In this document: positions 31,670 to 39,059 of the stretch, one piece after another
Layout: every line of letters starts with the position of its first letter
How positions within the stretch are numbered: the first letter of the stretch is position 1
Assembly (NCBI GenBank): GCA_002320815.1
Contig: DCLA01000118.1
Span: 63,720 to 127,719, forward strand
Origin: Myxococcales bacterium UBA1660
Lineage (GTDB): Bacteria > Myxococcota_A > Polyangia > Polyangiales > Houyiibacteriaceae
DNA: 64,000 bases
Reading direction: 5' to 3'
Notes under the pieces: model-generated
What the model was told of the DNA's origin: nothing
Databases searched by the model: none
The model's input: the letters and a program-made list of their open reading frames with translations, nothing else
Translations under genes and position numbers: made by a program

Positions 31670-33280
31670 ATGCGGGTCAACGCCGATCGTCTCGGGGCCG
31701 AGGGCTTTCGCCTCGAGCTCGACTCCGCCCACGGGGCGTCCCCCAACGTCATCGAGTTGGGTCCGTCCAAGGGCATCTCCGGGATCTACGTGCACGGCCT
31801 CGAGACCCTGGAGGTCCGCCGGGTCCGCGGCGTCGAGCTCGACCTCCAGGCCTTCGAGTGGCACTTCTCGACCGGCACCGTGCACCTCGATGGGGCGGCC
31901 ACCCTGCGCGAGGTGCTCGTCGACCTGACCATCGACCGCACCCGCGAAGACAGCGGGCTCTCGGGCACGGTGTCCATCGGCGGCGGCGAGATCGGCCGGG
32001 CGGTGATGGACTTCGGCGCCTACCAGGTCGCCGCCAACGTGCGCGTGGGCGGCTTCGAGTGGTCCGCCGCGCCGAACGGCGAGATCCTGCTGCAGGCCGC
32101 GACCATCGAGCTCCTGGACACCACCGTGCGCTGGGAAGGCGGCTCGGTGGACATCGGCGCGCTGGACTTCAAGCACGCCCAGCTCCGGCTCCATGGCGAG
32201 AACCGGACCCTGGAGCTGCACACCGCGACCATCGGCGCGGTGAAGGCGGTGATCGGCGGCGTCATGGCCGAGATCCACGGCGGCGCGATCCCGCGCGGGC
32301 TCCGCTGGACCCAGACCCTCGACGACGGCGCGCCCCTCTCGCAGGTGGAGCTCGGCGAGCTCCTGGCCGAGCGGATCGTCATCGACATCCCCGACGTGGC
32401 CGGCACCGCGCCCGAGCCGCCGCCCATGCCGGCCGGACCGCGCACCGACTCGCCCCAGCGGCGGGGCACCGCGCCCATCGATCTGCACTTCCTCGATGGA
32501 CTCCACGGCCAGATGGACGTGGACCTGCGCATCGTGACCGACATCGCGGTCATCGGTCGGCGGGACAAGACCCACCAGTTCCGCATCCCGGTGCGGCGCG
32601 GCGAGATCAACTACCGCTCGCTGGAGCGCGACCTCGGGACCCTCGAGGACGCGTTCATCGACATCGAGGTCCGGGACGGGAAGCTCTCCATCGAGAACGA
32701 CATCCCGCTCCTGCCCTTCTACTACCGCTCGCTGGTGCTCTTCCGGATCCCGCCCGAGGACGTGGTCAAGGCCGAGAGCGAACGGCTGGTTAAGCTGCGG
32801 ACCTTCGCCGAGTGGGAGCTCCCCGAGCCGAGTTCGAAGAAGAAGCGCAGCCCCAAGAAGAAGAAGGACTCCAGCGGCCCGGTCGAGATCGTGGCCCTGG
32901 ACGCGGAGAACATCGACGTGGCCCTCGGGCTCGATCGCGAGGCGCTCATCGATCTCGGCCCCACCGGCAAGCTCCGGCTCGGTGGACCGGAGACCCCGCC
33001 CCTGGGCGCGTTCACGCTCCGCGGCGCCGTGCGCCACCGGCCCGGCGGCGAGCCCCAGCCGGGCGAGCTCATCGCCTCGGTGGACGGGGTGGCCTTCGGG
33101 CTCGAGGCCATGCGCCTCGGGTCCCAGCTCCTGACCATCGCGTCGGCGCGGCTGGAGGCCATCGAGTCCGCGCGCCAGGAGCTCCTGGGTACGAAGCCGG
33201 GTCGCCTCCGGGTCGAAGCCCGGGGCCTCGACCTGGACGGGCTCTCGCTCCGCGAGTCGCCCGCGCCTCAGCGCGGGTGA
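31670..33280 (+). CDS. Hypothetical beta-rich protein (AsmA/DUF748-like)
   Basis: 536 residues with no signal or membrane segment at the start. It is a run of amphipathic beta segments with FDV/GVELDL-type repeats (LETLEVRRVRGVELDLQAFE; GGEIGRAVMDFGAYQVAANV), interrupted by a Lys-run KKKRSPKKKKDS near residue 388 and a Pro-rich linker (PEPPPMPAGPRTD) at about 245. This is the layout of AsmA/TamB/DUF748-type lipid-handling proteins but the usual N-terminal membrane anchor is missing. No Shine-Dalgarno; TAGTGT ends 9 bases before the ATG. Convergent with the esterase gene (13 bp overlap). Confidence 0.55.
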   Translation: MRVNADRLGAEGFRLELDSAHGASPNVIELGPSKGISGIYVHGLETLEVRRVRGVELDLQAFEWHFSTGTVHLDGAATLREVLVDLTIDRTREDSGLSGTVSIGGGEIGRAVMDFGAYQVAANVRVGGFEWSAAPNGEILLQAATIELLDTTVRWEGGSVDIGALDFKHAQLRLHGENRTLELHTATIGAVKAVIGGVMAEIHGGAIPRGLRWTQTLDDGAPLSQVELGELLAERIVIDIPDVAGTAPEPPPMPAGPRTDSPQRRGTAPIDLHFLDGLHGQMDVDLRIVTDIAVIGRRDKTHQFRIPVRRGEINYRSLERDLGTLEDAFIDIEVRDGKLSIENDIPLLPFYYRSLVLFRIPPEDVVKAESERLVKLRTFAEWELPEPSSKKKRSPKKKKDSSGPVEIVALDAENIDVALGLDREALIDLGPTGKLRLGGPETPPLGAFTLRGAVRHRPGGEPQPGELIASVDGVAFGLEAMRLGSQLLTIASARLEAIESARQELLGTKPGRLRVEARGLDLDGLSLRESPAPQRG

Positions 33281-34284
33281 GCCGCGAAGAACTCCAGGGC
33301 GGCGGCCGTCGCCGAGATGTCGTCGGTCTTGTGCCCCAGGAAGGGTAGCGAGTCGCCGCCGGGCCACTGGTGGCCGCCGCCGTCAACCGTGCAGAGGCGG
33401 ACGGTCGCGCCGTCGGTGCAGCCGGTCCACTCCTCGCAGGTGACGTCGCCGTTCTCGTAGGTGACGGCGCTCGTCTCGCCGCAGCCGTTCCGCTCCACCC
33501 AGTCGGCCATCGTGTCGGGGACCGAGTCGATCCCGGCGAAGCCGCCGTTGTAAGGCACGAGGTTGTCGCTGGTGCCGTGGAAGTGGATCACCGGCACGGC
33601 GCGGCTCGGCGAGCAGCTGGGGATGCCCATGGTGCCGGCCACCGGGGCGATGGAGGCGATGCGGTCGGAGAGCTCGCAGGCCAGCCGGTGGGAGAGCATG
33701 CCGCCGTTGCTCAGGCCGGTCGCGTGGACGCGATCGGCGTCGACGCACCAACCGGCCTCCAGCCGATCGAGGATGGCGCTCACGAAGCCCACGTCGTCCA
33801 GGCGCTGGGTCGACGCCGGGTCACAGCACGATCCAGCGTTCCAGGTCGCGCCGATCCCCTCCGGGTGCACGCTGATGAAGCCCGCGGCGTCCGCCCCCTC
33901 GTTCATGTGCGAGAGCGACTCCTGGGAGGTCGCGTTGAGGGTCCGGCCGTGGAACCCCAGGACCACGGGGAAGGCCGTGGTGCCGTCGTAGCTCGGCGGC
34001 AGGTGGACGAGGAACGAGCGGTTGCGGCCGTCGTGCATGAGCTCGACCCGCAGGTCCCGTTCGCCCACCGGCTGCCCGCAAGCGCCGCCGGCCGGACCGA
34101 GGTCCGGGTCCGGCGAGGCGGCATCGACGGCGCCCGCGTCCTCGGCCGCCGCGGCGTCGACCCCGCCGTCCGTCGCGGTCGCGCCGCCGTCGGTGGGCCC
34201 GGCGTCCGCCAGGGGCTCGTCGGTCACTCCATCGTCGTCGCCGCAGGCCAGGAGGAGCACACAACCGAGGAGGAGGGTCCGCAT
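33268..34284 (-). CDS. Secreted PHB-depolymerase/feruloyl-esterase-like lipoprotein
   Basis: 338 residues. Lipoprotein signal MRTLLLGCVLLLACGDDDG, an Asp/Ala/Gly linker to about residue 60, then an alpha/beta hydrolase: oxyanion region PVVLGFHGRTLNA, nucleophile elbow ATGLSNGGMLSHRL (Ser), His in DGGGHQWPGGDSL. This is the LpqC/esterase PHB family, with paired Cys (SCCDPAS, CTDGATVRLC) stabilising a secreted enzyme. It likely hydrolyses polyesters or plant esters outside the cell. Confidence 0.85.
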   Translation of the reverse strand: MRTLLLGCVLLLACGDDDGVTDEPLADAGPTDGGATATDGGVDAAAAEDAGAVDAASPDPDLGPAGGACGQPVGERDLRVELMHDGRNRSFLVHLPPSYDGTTAFPVVLGFHGRTLNATSQESLSHMNEGADAAGFISVHPEGIGATWNAGSCCDPASTQRLDDVGFVSAILDRLEAGWCVDADRVHATGLSNGGMLSHRLACELSDRIASIAPVAGTMGIPSCSPSRAVPVIHFHGTSDNLVPYNGGFAGIDSVPDTMADWVERNGCGETSAVTYENGDVTCEEWTGCTDGATVRLCTVDGGGHQWPGGDSLPFLGHKTDDISATAAALEFFAAHPR

Positions 34285-34416
34285 CGGGCTGGTGTGGCCC
34301 CGGGACCCCGCGGCCGTCAACCGGGACGCCTTTCGCTTGGCGCACGGACCGGCGGTCCCCGAGGAGTCGAGGCTCGCGGACCCACCGCGACGGCAACGCG
34401 ATGAAACGCTGTGTTC

Positions 34417-34485
34417 CCTCGGCGAGGGCGGGGCGCGAGCCCTAGACCCCCGGTCCGATGACCTGTCCCCCCGCCCTCGCCGAGG
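34417..34485 (+). repeat. 17-bp perfect inverted repeat in front of the DMT-family gene
   Basis: CCTCGGCGAGGGCGGGG (34417-34433) and CCCCGCCCTCGCCGAGG (34469-34485) are exact complements around a 35-base loop. The right arm ends seven bases before the ATG at 34493 and contains the only GAGG-type ribosome site. In mRNA the stem would bury that site. No U-run follows. Confidence 0.75.
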
Positions 34486-34492
34486 CCCTCCG

Positions 34493-34933
34493 ATGAAGTA
34501 CCTCTTCGCCATCCTGGCCGGCCTGCTGAACACCGTGCAGTCCGGCGCCAACGCCACCCTCGAGGGCGAGCTGAAGGCCGGGCCGACCGTCCCCGCGCTG
34601 GTCGTCTATGCCGGCGGCATCCTGGACATCCTGGTGGCCAGCCCCTTCCTCGGCTGGTCGGTGGGCGACGTGAGCCGCAACGCCGCCGAGGTCCCCTGGT
34701 GGGCCTGGCTGGGCGGCCTGATGGCCTCGGTCTACGTGGTCGCCACCCTGACCATCGCCGCCGACATGGGCGCCGCGACCTTCACGGCCGTCACCGTCAC
34801 GGCGTCCGTGGTGGCCTCGCTGGTGATGGACCACTTCGGGCTGGTGGGCTTCGATGTACGCGAGATCTCTTGGGGCCGGGTCGCGGGCGGGCTGATGATG
34901 ATCGGGGGCGTCGCGCTGGTGGCGCGCACCTGA
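34493..34933 (+). CDS. DMT-superfamily (YdcZ/DUF606) membrane protein
   Basis: 146 residues, four or five membrane segments. Begins MKYLFAILAGLLNTVQSGAN, a signature of the DUF606 half-transporters (N-T-x-Q-x-G-x-N), and ends with GRVAGGLMMIGGVALVART. These are small 4-5 TM members of the drug/metabolite transporter clan, often acting as dimers. Its stop TGA overlaps the GH15 ATG by one base (TGATG), so the two genes form an operon. Confidence 0.8.
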   Translation: MKYLFAILAGLLNTVQSGANATLEGELKAGPTVPALVVYAGGILDILVASPFLGWSVGDVSRNAAEVPWWAWLGGLMASVYVVATLTIAADMGAATFTAVTVTASVVASLVMDHFGLVGFDVREISWGRVAGGLMMIGGVALVART

Positions 34934-36813
34934 TGGCCGGGGACCGACCCGACGGACAGCCGGACCTCGACCGGCTCACGCCGGGCACGACGCCGATCGC
35001 CGACCACGCGCTGATCGGTGACACCCACACCACCGCGCTGGTCACCCGCGCGGGGTCGGTGGACTGGCTCTGCTGGGGTCGCCACGACGCGCCGGCGCTC
35101 TTCTGCCGACTCCTCGACCTGCCCCGCGGTGGCTTCGCCGATCTGCGGCTCGGCGGCGAGGCGGTGGCGCGGCGCTACCTGCCGGGGACCAATGTGCTGG
35201 AGACGACGTTCGAGACCCCGACGGGCCGAGCGGTGCTCTTCGACTTCATGGCCCTCCACCCCGCCGAAGCACGGAGCGAGGGTCCCGACGGCGACACCGG
35301 CCATCGCCTGGTGCGGATCCTCCGCTGCGAGCACGGCACCGTCCGAGGTGCCTTCCGCGCGCGCTTCACGCCGAACTTCGGGCGCGAGCGCGCATGCGTC
35401 GAAGCGAGGGACCGTAGCGCGCGGGTCACCTGTCGTGCGTGGACCCTCGAAGCCCGCGCCGGTGGCGCGATGCGCGAGACCGAGGAAGGGCTCGAGGCCG
35501 CAGTCAGCCTGCGCGAGGGCGAGAGCACCTTCTTCGTGCTCCAGGAAGCCGACGCCGCGACCGGCGTCCGCGAGCTCGCCGACGCCGAGCGCGACCTCGA
35601 GCTCACCTCCCGCTACTGGACCGGGTGGTCCGCAGGGATCGACTACGACGGCCCCTGGCGCGACGCGGTCCATCGGAGCGCCCTGGTCCTGAAGCTGCTC
35701 ACCTACGCACCGACCGGGGCGATCGTGGCGGCCCCGACGACCAGCCTGCCCGAGGCCGTCCCCGGCGAGCGCAACTACGACTACCGCTACAGCTGGATCC
35801 GCGACGCGAGCTTCACCGTGACCGCCTTCTGCAACCTGGGGCTCGCCCGGGAGGCTCAGGAGTACGTGCGCTTCCTCTGCGAAGTGGACCCCAGCGGAGG
35901 TCGCGAGCTCCGGCTCCTCTATGGCATCGACGGGTCCACCGCGGAGGAGGAGATCCTCGAGCACCTGCCCGGCTGGGGTGGGGTCGGCCCGGTGCGCATC
36001 GGCAACGCCGCCCAGGGCCAGGACCAGCACGATATCTACGGAGAGCTCCTGGTCGCGCTCCACGCCTACCTGGACGCCACCGGCTATGACCCGCCCCTGG
36101 ACCTGCGGGAGCGGATCGCCACGATGGTCGAGAACCTGGCCCGGCACTGCGTGGACCACCAGGACGACCCCGACGAGGGCATCTGGGAGCTACGCGATGG
36201 GCAGCAGCACCTGCAGCACACCAAGGCGCTGCTCTGGGTGGGTCTCGACCGGGCCTGGCGCACCGCCGAGCACCTGGCGGGCTTCGACCCGGCGGAGATC
36301 ACTCGCTGGAGAGAGACGGCCGACGCGCTCCGCGCCGAGTACGAAGAGAAGGCCTGGAACGATGAGGTCCAGGCCCATACCCAGGCCTACGGCTCGACCC
36401 TCATGGACGCGTCGGTGCTCCGCACGATGCTCTTCGGGGCCCTCGACCCGGCGTCCGCGCGGGCCCGGAGCACCCTCGCCGCGGTCGAGCGCGAGCTCAC
36501 CGTGAACGACCTGGTCTACCGCTACCGCACCGAGGACGGTCTCGAGGGCGACGAGGCGACCTTCACCGCGTGTTCCTTCTGGCGCGGCGGCGTCTACGCC
36601 CTCGCGGGCGACACGGCGGAGGCCCAGCGGATCTACGAGAAGCTCATCGGCTTCGGCAATGACCTGCACCTCTTCGCCGAGGAGCTCAGCCCCGATGGGG
36701 GCGTGCACCTGGGCAACTTCCCCCAGGCTTTCACGCACATGTGCGTCATCAATCACGCCGTGCGCTATCGTGAGTGCGTGAAGAATTTTGGAGTCGCCCG
36801 GAGCCCCGAGTGA
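34933..36813 (+). CDS. Glycoside hydrolase family 15 (glucoamylase/trehalase-like)
   Basis: 626 residues, normal for bacterial GH15 enzymes. N-terminal beta-sandwich with IADHALIGDTHTTALVTRAG and SVDWLCWGRHDAPALF; the (alpha/alpha)6 catalytic domain contains RYSWIRDASFT, LYGIDGSTAEEEILEHLPGW with the catalytic acid Glu region, and the second Glu in FAEELSPDGGVHLGNFPQAF. This type cleaves trehalose or alpha-1,4-glucan ends. No signal peptide, so it acts in the cytoplasm on stored sugar. Its stop overlaps the LysR start (GTGA). Confidence 0.9.
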   Translation: MAGDRPDGQPDLDRLTPGTTPIADHALIGDTHTTALVTRAGSVDWLCWGRHDAPALFCRLLDLPRGGFADLRLGGEAVARRYLPGTNVLETTFETPTGRAVLFDFMALHPAEARSEGPDGDTGHRLVRILRCEHGTVRGAFRARFTPNFGRERACVEARDRSARVTCRAWTLEARAGGAMRETEEGLEAAVSLREGESTFFVLQEADAATGVRELADAERDLELTSRYWTGWSAGIDYDGPWRDAVHRSALVLKLLTYAPTGAIVAAPTTSLPEAVPGERNYDYRYSWIRDASFTVTAFCNLGLAREAQEYVRFLCEVDPSGGRELRLLYGIDGSTAEEEILEHLPGWGGVGPVRIGNAAQGQDQHDIYGELLVALHAYLDATGYDPPLDLRERIATMVENLARHCVDHQDDPDEGIWELRDGQQHLQHTKALLWVGLDRAWRTAEHLAGFDPAEITRWRETADALRAEYEEKAWNDEVQAHTQAYGSTLMDASVLRTMLFGALDPASARARSTLAAVERELTVNDLVYRYRTEDGLEGDEATFTACSFWRGGVYALAGDTAEAQRIYEKLIGFGNDLHLFAEELSPDGGVHLGNFPQAFTHMCVINHAVRYRECVKNFGVARSPE

Positions 36814-37712
36814 AAGACGACGTTCGTTGCTTCGTCGAGATCGTCCGCCAGGGCAGCTACGCGGCGGCGTCGAAGGAGCTCGGCGTGTCCGCCGCCACCT
36901 TGACCCGCCGCATCACCGGCCTCGAGGAGCGCCTCGGCGTTCGGCTCCTGGACCGGACCCCGCGCCTCTGTCGCCCGACCGCCGACGGCGAGGTCTTCTA
37001 CGAGCGCTGCGAGGCCATCCTGGACGACATGGGGGCCGCCGAGGAGGAGATGCGGGTCCGGGGCGGGCGGCCGGTGGGCCGGCTGCGCGTGGCCGCGCCC
37101 ATCTCCTTCGGGCGCCGTCACCTCGCCCCGCTCATCGGGGAGTTCCACTCGCTGCACCCGGAGGTGCAGGTCGAGCTGGAGCTCACCGACGAGACCGATC
37201 TCCTGCGCCAGGAGAGCTACGACGTCTCGGTGGAGATCGGTCGCCCCGACCGCGGCGACACCATCAGTCGCCTCCTCCTCGAGTCCCCGCGCGTGGTCTG
37301 CGCATCCCCCGGGTATCTGGAGCGCCATGGGCGACCCGAGCGCCCGGCGGACCTCCTGGAGCATCGATGTCTCCACCTGATCCGCGATGGCCGACGCCTG
37401 GACCACTGGATGTTCCAGGTCGATGGCGTCGTCGAGACGGTGGCCTCCAAGGGCTACCTGGCGAGCAACAGCGGCGACGTGCTCCACGAGTGGGCGCTCG
37501 CCGGCCGAGGGATCGGGCTCAAGGCGCACTGGGACATCGAGGAGGCCCTCACCTCCGGCGCGCTGGTTCCCTTGCTGGAGGACTTCGCGGTCGAGCGCGC
37601 GGACGTGTTCGTGCTCTATGCCGACCGGCGCCATCTGCCCAACCGGGTCCGCGCGTTTCTCGACTTCCTCTACGAACGCATGGGGCCGCTCGACTTGGAA
37701 CGGCGACCGTAG
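36810..37712 (+). CDS. LysR-family transcriptional regulator
   Basis: 300 residues from GTG 36810 (overlapping the GH15 stop), the expected family start: KDDVRCFVEIVRQGSYAAAS, then the winged HTH KELGVSAATLTRRITGLEER and LGVRLLDRTPR. The C-terminal periplasmic-binding-like effector domain covers about 90-295. It resembles the AaeR/CrgA-like group acting on aromatic or sugar-acid pathways. It is encoded downstream of GH15 and before the Gfo/Idh/MocA gene, which it may control; a GGAGCGTTTCG direct repeat (37715, 37730) lies in the gap. Confidence 0.88.
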   Translation: MKDDVRCFVEIVRQGSYAAASKELGVSAATLTRRITGLEERLGVRLLDRTPRLCRPTADGEVFYERCEAILDDMGAAEEEMRVRGGRPVGRLRVAAPISFGRRHLAPLIGEFHSLHPEVQVELELTDETDLLRQESYDVSVEIGRPDRGDTISRLLLESPRVVCASPGYLERHGRPERPADLLEHRCLHLIRDGRRLDHWMFQVDGVVETVASKGYLASNSGDVLHEWALAGRGIGLKAHWDIEEALTSGALVPLLEDFAVERADVFVLYADRRHLPNRVRAFLDFLYERMGPLDLERRP

Positions 37713-37786
37713 GCGGAGCGTTTCGGAATGGAGCGTTTCGCTCGCGCGGGGTCGCTCACCATGGAGGGTGCCTCTAGCCATGGTCC

Positions 37787-39049
37787 ATGCACGATGACAC
37801 TCCGCCGAACACACCGACCCGCCGCCGCTTCCTCGAACAGACCTTCGCGGGGCTGGGCGTGGGCCTGATCGCCTGCACCGGCCGAGCCCAGCAGAGCCGG
37901 GTGGTCGCGCCCGGGACCGGCTACCAGGCGAGTGAGAACCTCCCGGAGGGGCCCGTCGGACGTCCCGAGCCGGAGCACGATCAGGAGCTGCCCCAGGACG
38001 CCAGCGAGCAGCTCGGCTGGGCCGTCGCCGGGCTCGGGCACTTCGCGCAGAACTACGCCATCCCGGGGATCGCCCGAGCGCGCCGCGCCAAGCTCACCGG
38101 GCTCGTCTCGGGCAACGCCACCAAAGCCCAGCGCGTCGCGCGCTCCTACGGGCTCGGCAACGACGCCATCTACGACTACGGCACGATGGACCGCTTGGCC
38201 GATGACGACGACGTCGACGTGGTTTACGTGATCACTCCGAACTCGGTGCACCCCGAGCTCGTCGTGAAGGCCTTCGAGGCGGGCAAGCACGTGATGTGCG
38301 AGAAGCCGATGGCCAACTCGCCCGCCGAATGTCAGCGGATGATCGACGCCGCCCGCGCCGCGGGGCGCAAGCTGATGGTCGCCTACCGGGCGCACTTCGA
38401 GCCGCACAACGTCGCCGCCAAGCGGCTCTTCGACGCCGGCGAGCTCGGCGACGTGTGGTTCGCGATGAGCGATCACCACCGGCCGCTGAACCCCGACCAC
38501 GAGCGCGACCAGTGGCGGATGCAGAAGCCCATCGCCGGCGGCGGCTCGCTGGTGGACATCGGCATTTACGCCCTGAACGGGATCATCTGGCTCTTCGGGG
38601 AGACCCCCTCGCGGATCCTCGCCAGCATCAACAGTCCCCCGGACGACGTCCGCTTCACGGAGGTGGAGGCGTTTTCACGAGTGCAGCTCGAGTTCCCCTC
38701 GGGCCGCGCCGCCGCGCTGACCTCCGGCTACACCGGGTCCAAGAAGCGCATCGACCTGGTGGGCTCGAAGGGCACCGCGACCTTGGACCCGGCCACCGAG
38801 TACCGGGGCGACCGGTTGGTGATCCACACGCCGGAGGGGGCGGACGAGGTCCATCCCGACAAGGAGTCGGACGCCCAGTTCACCGACGAAATCGATCACC
38901 TCTGCCAGGCCATCCAGGAGGGCACGGAGATCCGCACCCCGGGCGAGATGGGTCTGCGCGACGTCCGACTGATCGAGGCCATCTACCGCTCCGCGGAGCT
39001 CGGCCGCTGGGTCGACGTCGCGCCGGACGGTTCCCTGCGCGACGCCTGA
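37787..39049 (+). CDS. Tat-exported Gfo/Idh/MocA oxidoreductase
   Basis: 420 residues. The N-terminus TRRRFLEQTFAGLGVGLIAC has the twin-arginine motif plus a possible lipobox (GLIACTG). The Rossmann domain has VAGLGHFAQNYAIPGIARA, the conserved VYVITPNSVHPELVVKAFEA and CEKPMA at about 169 (catalytic Lys of the family), and a substrate domain follows. It is like glucose-fructose oxidoreductase, which is exported folded with bound NADP. The substrate is probably a sugar or derivative. Downstream of LysR. Confidence 0.86.
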   Translation: MHDDTPPNTPTRRRFLEQTFAGLGVGLIACTGRAQQSRVVAPGTGYQASENLPEGPVGRPEPEHDQELPQDASEQLGWAVAGLGHFAQNYAIPGIARARRAKLTGLVSGNATKAQRVARSYGLGNDAIYDYGTMDRLADDDDVDVVYVITPNSVHPELVVKAFEAGKHVMCEKPMANSPAECQRMIDAARAAGRKLMVAYRAHFEPHNVAAKRLFDAGELGDVWFAMSDHHRPLNPDHERDQWRMQKPIAGGGSLVDIGIYALNGIIWLFGETPSRILASINSPPDDVRFTEVEAFSRVQLEFPSGRAAALTSGYTGSKKRIDLVGSKGTATLDPATEYRGDRLVIHTPEGADEVHPDKESDAQFTDEIDHLCQAIQEGTEIRTPGEMGLRDVRLIEAIYRSAELGRWVDVAPDGSLRDA

Positions 39050-39059
39050 CCCCGGCACC

